Part shown: piece after piece, positions 21,301 to 28,652 of the stretch
How the letters are laid out: each line of letters begins with the position of its first letter
Position numbering within the stretch: the stretch's first letter is position 1
Source of the DNA: Phaeosaccion multiseriatum
Taxonomy: Eukaryota > Ochrophyta, other classes
Direction of reading: 5' to 3'
DNA: 64,000 bases
NCBI GenBank assembly: GCA_965112735.1
Contig: OZ218952.1
Location: forward strand, 5,208,001-5,272,000
The notes under the pieces: model-generated
The model's input: the letters and a program-made list of their open reading frames with translations, nothing else
Databases searched by the model: none
What the model was told of the DNA's origin: nothing
Translations under genes and position numbers: made by a program

Positions 21301-22985
21301 CTGCGGGCAAGCGGGGATTGATCGTCCAATGGGCATGCCGATTACAGAGCAGGAGGGGCATAGGGCTGAGGTTGAGTCTGAGGCACACGCTGTCCAGACG
21401 AAGGGAAGGTGGGGGGGGCGAGGGGCATCAGCAGTACGAGGGGTGCGTCTGGCTGGGGGCGGGTGGCATCCACGTCAGGGGCTGTGGGCACATCACTTCT
21501 TGAGGCAAGAGTAAGTTTGTACGCACAGCCTCGACATTTACGGTGGGGGTATGATCGAAGAGCAGCTCAACCATGGCAGCTGACAAGTTTTGATCGCCCT
21601 CTACTCCCCCCCCCCCCACCCCGCGGGGGCATGACGCAGCCACGTGTACTTACCGAAAGTGTATGTGTCTTGTTTGGACGAGGGGAAAGTGCTGGCGTAG
21701 AGCTCAGTAGTACCGTCCGCGTCGAGGATCTTGAAGCTCGCGCCGTTGATGCGGTCCTTGCAGCAAGTGCTGAGACGGTTTGTGACCTCGCAGCCAGTAC
21801 GTGACGACTTGGTCACGTCCGCCAGAAAGGTAGAGAGTGAGCCGGGGAGCGGTATCCCCTGCGGCGGAGTGACAGAAGTTGTTCTTGTCGTCCTTGGTGC
21901 CGTCGTCGCAGTTTTGAGCTAAAAACGACCCAGAGGTAGAACTCAAGGTGATACCCTCCAGGTCAATCTTGTCATTGCTGCCATCGTAACATTCGACTTC
22001 TGCCAGATTAAGGACAGGCACACCCCCGTCCGCCGGAGGAGGCACTTCGATGACGACTTGCCTGTCAGAGCGAGGGCACAGAAGCAGCGAGGGGGGGGGG
22101 GTATCGACAGGCGAAACGGGGGTTTCGCAACGTGCATTTAGTGGTGACTTCATCTGCGCTTCGAGTAGGCAGTAGCGGGAGTGGCTCAATGAAATGACGA
22201 GAAAGGGGAGGTCCATAGCGAGCTCTGGCTGTTCACTCCGTTTCGCAGAAGGGGTACTTACTTGCCAACCTCTACGATAGGCACAGGAGAGCAGCCAGGA
22301 GGGTGCACAGTGGTCCAAAGGGCCGCCAGCACCCATGCGCCGAGCCGTGAAGCACACATGCGGGCGAACAGGGCAGGCAGCCGTGAGCAGCCCAACGGGG
22401 GGGGGAGGGCGTGAGCAGCACGCCAGAGTAATTTTGCTTGTATGGCTTCGACATTTACGGCGGGGAAATGATCGAAGAGCAGCTCAACCATGGCAGCTGA
22501 CAAGTATTGATCGCCCTCTACTCCCCCCCCCCCCCCCCGTGGGAGCATGACGCAGCCACGTGTACTCACCGAAAGTGTATGAGTCCTCTGCGGGTGAGGG
22601 GAAAGTGCTGGCGTAGAGCTCAGTAGTGCCGTCCGCGTCGAGGATCTTGAAGCTCGCGCCGTTGATGCGCGCTAGGTGAATATCATTGTCATTCCGGTTG
22701 GTGACCTCGCAGTACGCAACGACTTGGTCGGCACCGCCAGAAAGGCTCAGGGTGAGGGTAGCGCCGCCTGCTTCGGCCTGGGAGTGACAAAAGGTTTCTG
22801 CATTGCCGTCGACGCACAGAGCGGCAGGAAACTCCTTCTCGCTGCCACTGGAGTAGTAAACGGAGCTGAGGAACGCCGAGGTCGGAATCTTCGCATCAGC
22901 GCTGCCGTCGTAGCAGGCCACTTCTGCCAGATTAAGGATGCCGTCACGGTCACCGCTCATCGGAGGGAGTTGAATAACAACGCTC
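5478..22985 (-). CDS. Giant modular extracellular protein: TSP type-3 repeats, Cys mini-exon repeats, lectin-like and vWD/root-cap-like domains
   Basis: I interpret this span as one long minus-strand gene made of many short phase-compatible exons. From 5' (right) to 3' (left): two lectin-like domain exons (22570-22985 and 21654-22061), Cys-rich exons (21083-21204, 20152-20190), three near-identical 57-nt exons around 19.2-19.8 kb, further Cys and TSP3-like exons, the duplicated blocks at 17.4-6.9 kb, and finally 6679-6845 plus 5478-6302. TSP3 repeats (DxDxDGVGDACD) bind calcium and are extracellular, and paired cysteines recur in nearly every exon, which implies a secreted or cell-surface protein. 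The phase links I checked hold: 21654-22061 into 21083-21204, and 6679-6845 into 5478-6302. The N-terminus and signal peptide are unresolved. It could instead be two adjacent genes. Confidence 0.6.
6679..6845 (-). CDS. Penultimate exon of the giant gene, start of the GDP-type vWD-like domain
   Basis: 167-nt exon with a CAG acceptor side (CTTTCAG) and a GTGAGT donor. It reads DEDGQMEGDPMVFGFKQQ, IFLFKGAHNAWYAALAE and HLQLNWRLSVFPSCENG. The pattern GDP-x2-FGF-x2-xFxFxG followed by LQLNxR is the typical start of vWD-like/root-cap domains (GDPHFTGFDGQKFDFxG...LQVNAR). It begins in phase 2 and ends in phase 0. Confidence 0.6.
6995..7041 (-). CDS. TSP3-like short exon (CPSVANADQ)
   Basis: 47-nt exon between a CCAG acceptor and a GTGAGG donor. 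It reads CPSVANADQAAVTTC, a TSP3-like half-repeat (CPxVxNxDQ). Near-identical copies sit at about 12.49-12.53 kb and 16.76-16.80 kb, reading CPFVANADQDIVPINC. It is the 3'-most TSP3-like exon before the C-terminal domain. Confidence 0.5.
7267..7335 (-). CDS. Thrombospondin type-3 repeat exon
   Basis: 69-nt exon with GCAG acceptor and GTAAGG donor. It encodes CPDVDNPKQEDADEDGVGDA followed by CDK, a canonical TSP3 C-type calcium-binding repeat with all acidic ligands present. The exon at 7575-7643 is a local duplicate about 308 bp away. Confidence 0.8.
7575..7643 (-). CDS. Thrombospondin type-3 repeat exon, duplicate
   Basis: 69-nt exon encoding CPDVGNPNQEDADEDGVGDA then CDK. Exon and flanks (the GAGAGACGCTGGGGGG block and the CACATTCACGCAA block) are copied from or to the 7267-7335 exon, showing that exon plus intron were duplicated together. 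Confidence 0.8.
7815..7851 (-). CDS. Short TSP3 exon (DIDEDGTADHLDK)
   Basis: 37-nt exon after a GGCAG acceptor and before a GTAAGT donor. It encodes DIDEDGTADHLDK, the N-type half of a TSP3 repeat (DxDxDGxxD). The same 37-nt class occurs at 12997-13033, 17261-17297 and 17968-18004. Confidence 0.65.
8455..8870 (-). CDS. Cys/Asp-rich exons of block 1 (approximate)
   Basis: At least two short exons lie here. One reads GSDNDRNSVLHWRR before a GTGGTAAG-type donor near 8457. One (about 8632-8700) reads FGHSRATCVVAGSCDDDKGD before GTGCGTGC. The second matches the SxATCxxxxSC module of the 57-nt exons. The counterpart in block 2 (about 13798-13880) reads FGHSRATCNAANSCNYPGSS, so the cysteines are kept while the tail diverges. 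Boundaries are approximate. Confidence 0.45.
9597..9653 (-). CDS. 57-nt Cys-module mini-exon (TSFLDDSKATC...SC)
   Basis: Exactly 57 nt between CACAG and GTAAGT. It encodes QTSFLDDSKATCEAAFSCY. It belongs to an amplified exon family with the pattern xASFLDxSKATCSGExxCQ. Sister exons are at 10024-10080, 10454-10510, 10888-10950, 14773-14829, 15194-15250, 19229-19285, 19482-19538 and 19731-19787. Confidence 0.6.
10024..10080 (-). CDS. 57-nt Cys-module mini-exon
   Basis: Encodes EASFLSTSSATCSGGYACQ between GCAG and GTAAGT. The intron sequence on both sides (GGAAAAGGAGGCCAGCAGGA and AGTTCAAGGCCAATCAGCCC blocks) is shared with the neighbouring copies, so the unit of amplification is exon plus intron, about 430 bp. 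Confidence 0.6.
10454..10510 (-). CDS. 57-nt Cys-module mini-exon
   Basis: Encodes SASFLDDSKATCSGERACQ between GCAG and GTAAGT. It is the cleanest representative of the module and is 430 nt from the previous copy. Confidence 0.6.
10888..10950 (-). CDS. 63-nt variant Cys-module mini-exon
   Basis: Encodes FASFLGTSKATCTGSESYSC then A. It is two codons longer than the 57-nt family but keeps the frame, GCAG acceptor and GTAAG donor. It is the right-most copy of this cluster. Confidence 0.55.
11303..11350 (-). CDS. Short Cys-module exon (DCEVECSGERACQ)
   Basis: Exon of about 39 nt between TGCAG and GTGAGTCGG encoding DCEVECSGERACQ. It shares CSGERACQ with the 57-nt family but has another N-terminal half. 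A counterpart lies near 15583-15630. Limits are approximate. Confidence 0.45.
12185..12290 (-). CDS. Cys-rich exon (CSDCASPVICDDASNGACQ)
   Basis: Minus-strand exon reading DARGTIDGDTCSDCASPVIC then DDASNGACQ before a GTCCGT donor, approximate limits. The ending NGACQ matches the end of the 57-nt modules. An identical copy lies 4272 bp further right (about 16457-16562). Confidence 0.45.
12757..12825 (-). CDS. Thrombospondin type-3 repeat exon, block 2
   Basis: 69-nt exon encoding CPDVGNPNQEDADGDGVGDA then CDK, with the same flanks as 7575-7643. The exact 4272-bp copy is at 17029-17097. Confidence 0.8.
12997..13033 (-). CDS. Short TSP3 exon, block 2 (DIDGDGITDHLDK)
   Basis: 37-nt exon encoding DIDGDGITDHLDK with GGCAG acceptor and GTGAGT donor. 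Its copy in block 3 is at about 17261-17297 and reads DTDGDGITDHLDK. Confidence 0.65.
14773..14829 (-). CDS. 57-nt Cys-module mini-exon, block 2
   Basis: Encodes SASFLGESSATCEAALSCI. It corresponds to 9597-9653 of block 1 and retains the frame and both cysteines. Confidence 0.6.
15194..15250 (-). CDS. 57-nt Cys-module mini-exon, block 2
   Basis: Encodes SASFLDGSKAACSGERACQ. It corresponds to 10454-10510 of block 1. Block 2 holds two of these exons where block 1 holds four. Confidence 0.6.
17029..17097 (-). CDS. Thrombospondin type-3 repeat exon, block 3
   Basis: Copy of 12757-12825 at 4272 bp distance, encoding the same CPDVGNPNQEDADGDGVGDA motif. Block 3 loses similarity to the other blocks after about 17.4 kb. 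Confidence 0.8.
17531..17595 (-). CDS. Divergent thrombospondin type-3 repeat exon
   Basis: 65-nt exon encoding CPDTANSNQDDSNSDGVGDA then CG, with GCAG acceptor and GTGAGA donor. It has the same architecture as the 69-nt exons but independent flanks, so it is probably an older member of the array. Confidence 0.75.
17968..18004 (-). CDS. Short TSP3 exon (DTDVDGIPNNRDK)
   Basis: 37-nt exon after GATGCAG and before GTGAGT encoding DTDVDGIPNNRDK, a TSP3 N-type half-repeat. The size class is identical to 7815-7851 despite divergent sequence. Confidence 0.65.
18770..18832 (-). CDS. Cys-module exon (STDFDDNSAAICTAPAACSS)
   Basis: Reads STDFDDNSAAICTAPAACSS then LE before a GTGTGTG donor. The spacing of the two cysteines matches the ATCSGExxC module. 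Limits approximate. Confidence 0.5.
19005..19065 (-). CDS. Cys-module exon (TCFEGNSIATCAEHYSCF)
   Basis: Reads TCFEGNSIATCAEHYSCF before GTGCTT. It is the older, diverged member next to the three recent 57-nt copies. Confidence 0.5.
19201..19850. repeat. Three tandem exon-plus-intron units of about 250 bp
   Basis: Units with 57-nt exons at 19229-19285, 19482-19538 and 19731-19787 (minus strand), 253 and 249 bp apart. The last two are nearly identical. Each exon encodes DAIFQDTSTATCSGESSCE; the first has CSWENSCE. Introns carry the shared block GTGTGTGCCGCCAGTGGTAC. Confidence 0.85.
20152..20190 (-). CDS. Short Cys exon (NCAVSCTQSGSCG)
   Basis: 39-nt exon between CTGAAG and GTGAGT encoding NCAVSCTQSGSCG. 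Same length class as the DCEVECSGERACQ exon. Confidence 0.5.
21083..21204 (-). CDS. Cys-rich exon following the lectin-like domain
   Basis: 122-nt exon with TACAG acceptor and GTGGGT donor. It reads VSAKPICEAGGGDYVTSSDT, CTCTSVNPLNQ, LVCGGQVCQ. It accepts phase 1 from the lectin-like exon 21654-22061 (giving YTFD-VSAK), which supports the splice chain. Confidence 0.6.
21654..22061 (-). CDS. Lectin-like (F5/8C or fucolectin-like) exon, copy A, with a frame break
   Basis: Homologous to 22570-22985. It reads VLNLAEVECYDGSNDKIDLE, FCHSAAGD and LTLYLSGGRDQVVTY, then after a 4-nt insertion relative to copy B continues in another frame as CEVTNRLSTC, RINGASFKILDADGTTELYA, STFPSSKQDTYTFG. The insertion sits between TAC TG and C GAG. 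Either this copy is damaged or the extra bases are a sequencing error. The fold assignment is tentative, based on the pattern of a variable loop, DGxxxTFCHS, VxNR and RIxGASFxIxD. Confidence 0.55.
22570..22985 (-). CDS. Lectin-like (F5/8C or fucolectin-like) exon, copy B
   Basis: 416-nt exon with CTGACAG acceptor and GTGAGT donor. It reads ILNLAEVACYDGSADAKIPT, CVDGNAETFCHS, LTLSLSGGADQVVAYCEVTN, RINGASFKILDADGTTELYA and YTFG. Galactose-binding-like domains of this type carry the CVDGxxxTFCHS and NR...RIxGASxxI signatures and bind sugars or calcium. This copy is fully open. A further eroded partial copy of the downstream flank is seen at 23250-23330. Confidence 0.6.
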
Positions 22986-23339
22986 CTGTCAGGGCCAGGG
23001 CAAGCAGCATCGAGGGGGGGGGGGAGGGGGAGGGCACAGAAGGTTGGTCATGCCTGTTCTGTGGCTGGAGGACTTCAGCAAGAACAAGAATAAGAATTAC
23101 TCACTTTCCCCGGCCTGAGCAGCCAAGCACAGCCAGCCGAGACGAAGGGAAGGCATGGTCCGAGAAGAGCGCCACCGGCCGCAGCCACCACCGAGCCAGT
23201 ACGTAACCAGTACGTAGCCAGTACGTTAGTATACATGCGGCGCATGAGAGCATGGGGGAAAGAAGTGAGCAGCAGCACGCTAGTTTGGGGGCAGAGTAAT
23301 TTGTTTGTACCGCTTCGACATGGCTGGTTCTGAGACACG

Positions 23340-24160
23340 CCAGCCCAGAAGCAGGAAGCAGGCCGGCTGGCGCCGACCAGAACCAGGAACCAACCTTGGC
23401 GCCCATCATTGCCTTATTACATGGCCCCCAGAACCTCCTGGAACCTGCCTGATACACCCCCCCGGCCGTAGCTAAAGCTGCCTAGCTAGCCTCCCTCCCG
23501 GCCGGCCGTCGGATCACGGCCGCACCAGCCACGCCCCACGCAGCAGCCAGCCCCTTTGGAACTTACAGGAAAGGCCTGGTGCTGGTTCCTGGCCCGGTGG
23601 ACGCACATGCGAGAGCTGCGGGTGGTGTTGCTGCGAGGAGGCACCACAGCCAGCACCAGACTGAGGGCCCACCTCCCGAAGCCGTTCTGCTTCATGGGGG
23701 GGAGCATGGCTGCAGTCTCGCAGACTCTCCAAATGCCCGCTGCGACGAAAGGCAGGCAAGCAAGAAACAGGGGCCAAGCATAACAAGCCGTCATTAAGGC
23801 TCCGGCCGCAACTTGATAAATCTGCCACATCTCTCGACTGAATCAAGCAGAAGCCTGCAGAGCAGTGGATTCGCACAGCAGACAGGAGGTTGCGGCGAGA
23901 CGAAGCAGCCATAAAATGTGCGAGTGCCGAGGAGGAGAGGCAGGAGGCAGTCCAATCTCAATCGGAAAAGAAAACATTCCGTCGATTCGGATACACTCGT
24001 AGACCAAGGTTATTGGGCAGTCCTTCTCTCCCCCTTTTCTTCCTCACCACACGCCCGCCCGTGCCTCTCCCGGTTTTCCCGCCGCTCCTGCCCCTCAAAC
24101 GATTTACCTGTACGTGATTTCTCTCCCCACCTCGCTCTCGCTCCTCATCTGAAAAAGAGG
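23340..24160. other. Region with no supported gene
   Basis: Contains several open frames but no motif I recognise and no convincing splice pairs. It may hold the 5' end of the giant minus-strand gene. Short direct repeats such as CCAGTACGTA (23205-23230) are visible. Confidence 0.4.
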
Positions 24161-24420
24161 ATTCCCTTAACCCGCGCCAGATAGCGCCTAAATAGCGTGG
24201 CTGAGGCTTATATAAACGCTATCTGGGTCCAGATAAGGGACCCCCGGGCCCTATTTAACCCTTGGACAAGGCTTATATAACGAACGCACCCCCTATTTAG
24301 ATAAATCCTTATATAGCGCTACACGCGCCAGATAAGGTGTTGGCTGCCCCCCTTTATATAAATAATTATATGGCACTATACGCGCCAGATAAGCTGCTAT
24401 ATTGTGTGCCCAAGGGGGTC
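24160..24420. repeat. AT-rich block with CTTATATA / GCGCCAGATAAG repeats
   Basis: Degenerate repeats of CTTATATA, CCTATTTA and GCGCCAGATAAG, strongly AT-richer than the rest of the window. A block of similar style lies at 27590-27850, so the two may bound an inserted segment. Confidence 0.65.
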
Positions 24421-24652
24421 TACATGTACGAATATAATATTCACATCTAGACCACCCCCTTGTTACGGTTATGATTTACAGTATCGTTTACATGTGTGTG
24501 GTAGGGAAGTTGCCGCCGCCGACAGAGCCCGGCTGGGGAAGGCTGGGGGAGGGCAGACGCATATGGGGGAGGAAAGCAGGCAGGCAGGGAGAGTAGGGAA
24601 CAGGGAAAGACTGACTGCGAAAGATGCCGGAGGGGGAGGGGGGGGGGGGGAT

Positions 24653-25450
24653 GATGTGTGAGGTCTTCTCCTACTACCCCCATCCCTGCGTCCGCGGGCC
24701 TGGAGCTGCAGTCCGTGCTTGCCCATGTAACCATGTATGCTGCGGTCTAGCGCTTGGCCCTGCTCTGCCTTGCGCACGCTTCAGAGGTGGTGCAGAAGCC
24801 AAGGTTGTCCAACGGCATTCCAACGGCAAACGGCAGGTGTGTACCGACGAGAGTGTAGCCTGTCCGCTCTTCTCCCACCCTCTTCCTTCCTTTCGCCTCC
24901 TTCCCACTTCCGTCTTCTTCCCCTCTCCTCTTCTTTCTTGCTGCCGCCGCCCAGTAGCTACTCAATGAGACGGGGAGGTAGATGGAAGGGTCGTATTGTA
25001 TAAGCTCTTCTCCTGCCCTTCCCCCGCGCCGCGGCGGGCCTGAAGCTGCTAACTGTGCTTATCCGTGTACCCATGTATGCTATGGTCTTGTGCTTGCCCC
25101 TGCTCTGCCTTGTGCACGCTTCAGGGACGGTCCAGAATCCAAGGTAGTCCAACGGCACTCCAACGGCAAACGGCAGGTGTGTACCGACCAGATTGCCACC
25201 TGTCCGCTCTTCTCCCACCCTCTTCCTTCCTTTTGTCTCCTTCCCGCTCCCCTCTTCTTCCCTCTCCTCTTCTTTCTTGCTTCCGCCGCCCGGTAGCTAC
25301 TCAATGAGAGGGGGAGGTAGATGGAGGGGTCGTGATGATGTATGAGCTTCGCCTGCCCCTCCCCCGCGCCGCAGCGGGCCTAAAGCTGCTAGCCGTGCTT
25401 ACCCATGTGCCCATGTATGCTATGGTCTTGCGCTTGCCCCTGCTCTGCCT
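24653..25450. repeat. 340-bp tandem repeat, 2.3 copies
   Basis: The marker TGCTCTGCCT occurs at 24761, 25101 and 25441, exactly 340 bp apart. Each unit also contains CCAACGGCAAACGGCAGGTG and CGGTAGCTACTCAATGAGA. The third copy is interrupted just before the exon at 25477. Confidence 0.85.
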
Positions 25451-25476
25451 CTTCGCTCGCCTTGGCTAACCCCCAG

Positions 25477-27440
25477 GAGATGTTCTCTGAGTCCTTCGTA
25501 CTCCGCGGCGATGCTCTTCCAGACGAGTCCTTCCTGCCCGACGCTTCCATTGCAGCACATGCGACGGACCGCGAGCCACAGCTACGGACACTGTGGCTCA
25601 ATATTCTGCGCTCCACGGCACCCATGCGGTGGTGTAACAATGGTCAGGCCTTTGGAGCTCCCACAGACAAGGCTGACGTGTACACTCCGTATGCCCAAGC
25701 TGTTGTCCTTCTTACTATGGACAAGGTGAGCGCTCCTCTGAGGATACGCCTTCTGTCTGCCTCCATCCGCCAGCCTGTCTGGCTGTCTGGCTGTGGGTCT
25801 CTTCTGTCTGCCTGTAGGCTGTGTATCTGTCTGTCTCTGTCTGGCTGTCTGCCTGTGTCTCCCTTTCTCCCTCTCTGTCTGTCTGTCTGTCTGCCTCTCT
25901 GCCTGCCCGTGTGTCTGTCAGTGTGTGTCGGCCTGTCTCCCTGTCTGTCTTGTCCCTCTGCCTGTGTGTCTGTGTCTCTGCTGCCTGCCTGCCTGCCTGT
26001 CCATGTGTCTCGACCTGTCTGTTTGTCTGACTGTCTGTCTGTGTGTCTGTCTATCCAACTGTCTTTCTGTCTGTCTGTGTGCATGTGTGTCTAACTGTCT
26101 GCTTGTCTGCCTGTCCGTGTGTCTCCTTGTATCCCTGCCAGGGAGCTGGGCCGCAACAGTGTCTCTCCAACACGCCCAGACGAATCTCGCTCAGCGCCGC
26201 CTGCAAGATGCTCCCCGCCCCGACGGACTTGTGCGATCTCTTTCCACCCTTCGCGCAAGCACTGATGCTTTTGACTATGGACAAGGTAAGCAATGTGTTC
26301 GAGAGTACCTTTGGGGGGGGTGGGAGGTGAGGAGGGAAGGAGGGCGTCTGAGCGAGTGATGCTGCGCTGGAGGTGAGGAAAGAGGTAAGCAGGGACTGGC
26401 TGGCTGAGGAGGGGCGGGGGTGATGAGAGAGATCAGGCGTGGGAGCGTGAGTGTGTGCGCGATTGGCTGTGTGAGTGAGTGGCCGGGAGACGCGATGGGT
26501 GAGGACGGGGGAGGGAGTGGGGATGAAGGAGCGAGGGAGGCAGGGGGGTGGTGAGTGATGGGGAGCGAGAGTGCAGAGCAGGCAGGGTAAGGGAGGGAGA
26601 ACGCGTGAGACTGAAGGAGCGAGGGGGGTGGGGGGGGGGGTGAGAGAGGGAGTGGTTGGCGGGTGGTGAGTGATGGGGTGCCAGAGTGCAGAGCTGGCAG
26701 GGTTGGAGTGTGAGAGAGGGAGTGGGGGCGCGTGAGAGAAGGGAGAGGGGGGGGGGTGGTGAGTGATGGGGTGCGAGAGTGCAGAGTAGGCAGGGTTGGA
26801 ATGTGAGAGAGGCAGTGGGGGCGCGTGAGAGAGGGGAGGGGGGGGGCGGGTTGGTGAGTGATGGGGTGAAGGAGGGAGAACGCGTGAGCCTGAAGGATCG
26901 AGGGGCGGGGGTCGAGCGAGTGTGGGTGGGCTGGCTGTGTCTGCGGGCATGACGGGCCGACTCGAAGAGGCTGTCTCCTGTAGCGGTATATAAGGAGTCA
27001 TTGGCTCGCTATAAACCATTCAGCGCTGAATGGTTTATAGCGAGCCAATGACTCCTTATATACCGCTACACTCCGCGCAGTGGTGGGAGCAACCGTTGTT
27101 CGGCTGCATAGACTGACATCTGCCTTCTCCTTACCCTGCCTCTGCCGCCGTGCTTCATTTCCTTGTTCACATACATGCGCAGTGCTTACTCAGCGAGGGC
27201 CCCCCGGACTTTCCTGCAGGCTTTTTCGACTCCATTCGTCCAATGGCACGACTTGTTGCCGAGTTGATCACTGCAACCATCGCTGCGGAGAAGAAGGCCG
27301 GCGTGGAGGACAGGAGCGCCGACAAGGAAGCGCCGCGGCCGGCACACGGGACGGCGCGGCAGCGCCAGACGGGGGGCGGGGCACATTCGCAGAGTACTAT
27401 TAGTGGGGTTAGTTTGGGCTTCGAAAAGAGTATGCCTTGA
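25477..27440 (+). CDS. Unknown protein, three phase-0 exons
   Basis: Exons 25477-25725, 26142-26285 and 27183-27440, all phase 0 with clean CAG/GTGAGC, CAG/GTAAGC and CAG boundaries and a TGA stop. They read EMFSESFVLRGDALPDESFL ... YTPYAQAVVLLTMDK, then FPPFAQALMLLTMDK, then GPPDFPAGFFDSIRPMARLV AELITATIAAEKKAG. Exons 1 and 2 end in the same PxAQAxxLLTMDK motif, suggesting an internal exon duplication. The N-terminus is not identified. I do not recognise the family. It lies within the repeat island, so a mobile-element origin is possible. Confidence 0.45.
25750..26140 (+). repeat. (CTGT)n-rich intron
   Basis: Degenerate TCTGTCTG tetranucleotide array filling the intron between exons 1 and 2 of the unknown gene. 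Confidence 0.85.
26400..26930. repeat. Minisatellite of GTGAGTGATGGGG-containing units
   Basis: Units of about 100 bp containing GTGAGTGATGGGG and GAGTGCAGAG repeat near 26552, 26668, 26760 and 26856, with poly-G runs. They lie in the intron before the third exon of the unknown gene. Confidence 0.7.
26979..27070. repeat. Perfect 92-bp palindrome
   Basis: Two 46-nt arms are exact reverse complements with no spacer, centred on CAGC|GCTG between 27024 and 27025. Pairing stops at both ends (26978 C against 27071 C). The arm begins TGTAGCGGTATATAAGGAGT. It would extrude as a hairpin or cruciform. Confidence 0.97.
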
Positions 27441-27589
27441 GGCTATGTCTTCCACGGACAGCTCCAGCAGGCCCAGAGCCCGCAGCCGCTGCCTCGGCTC
27501 CCTGTTCCTGGCTGCTCAGCCCCGCCCCCACCCACATTTGATCTCCTTTACGCCCCCCCCTTTTCCCTCCTCTAGACTCACTCAGCAGT

Positions 27590-27850
27590 ATGAAATAGCC
27601 TTAGGCCTATCCTATCGCCACCAGTATAATTTATAGGTTACAATATCTAAAAAATTGTATATACATAATATATATATATATTTATATATACATACGTTAA
27701 AATTAGCCTTATCTGTCCAGGTCTCCTTATATAAGCCTTAACTGGATTCAGGAAGCGAGGCCTATATAAAGCCTAAGACTGTTGGATAAGGAGGCCGGAT
27801 AGGGCCTATCTGGACAGCCTTTCCACACTTATATAACGCCTAAATTAGGC
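27590..27850. repeat. AT-rich block with CTTATATAA / GCCTAA repeats
   Basis: Contains TATATATATATATTTATATA-like sequence (27659-27690) and several CTTATATAA-GCCT elements, including TCCAGGTCTCCTTATATAAG. It mirrors the style of 24160-24420. Confidence 0.6.
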
Positions 27851-28652
27851 CAATTTAAGACTAAATGGGCCTGTCTTTTTTTCAGATGCCTGTCGCCAAT
27901 GTTGCCAGGAAAGTGCGCTGCATACAGGGATGGATGTTGGATGTACGCGCCCCCCTGGGCCCGCAAATAATATAACCCCCCCCCCCTCCCCCGCGAATCC
28001 CCCCGCCCCCCGCCAGACCATTGGCCAGACCATTGGACCAGACTCGGAAAACATTTAAAAAATTTCCGTGATAGTATTAATTCTTCGGACAACCAATGAC
28101 CCGCCGCCGCCGTCGTAGACGTAGATGACATGAAGGAGAGAAGACAGCAATAGGAAAAAGAAAAGACGAAGCGGCAGCGGTCAATTTGACAGCGTGCAGC
28201 AATGGGGAGCTTGAACTTGTTGCTGTTACTTGCGGCAGAGGTGGATGTTCATGTCCTATTCTGGATCTGTAACGGCATAAAATCCCACCTCGATTGCGGA
28301 TCTAGCGGTTTGTGCTCCTGCTGGTGTCGCTCCTAATTGGAGGCGAGGCTCTCCCTGCTGAAGTGGGAGCGGGCCATGGAGGCGTGGAGCCAGTTTCTCG
28401 CCTGCAGTCGGTGGTCTTCGGCGCCGAGCGAGGGGCGGGGAGTTGGAGAGCAGCGGCGCCCGGCAGCGGGAGCGGCCGGCCGGGAGCATTGGGAGGAAAG
28501 GAGGTTAGCAATGGCAGTGCTACCAGCCGAGCCACCTGCAACACGCCGCTCACAAGAGAGCGGAGCAGGGAAGACGGGGAAACAGGGCAGCAGCTGTGAA
28601 GGATGGAGGCCGGCCGAGACCTACAACACGAGCGAGGAGGGCCGCGACTCGC

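Larger units (their letters stand above)
21516..23335. repeat. Tandem duplication of about 915 bp carrying the lectin-like exon
   Basis: The block GATCGAAGAGCAGCTCAACC at about 21550 recurs near 22470, and both are followed by poly-C, ATGACGCAGCCACGTGTACT and the lectin-like exon. A third degenerate edge (VEAVQTNY-like, GCTTCGACAT) appears near 23310. Confidence 0.75.
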
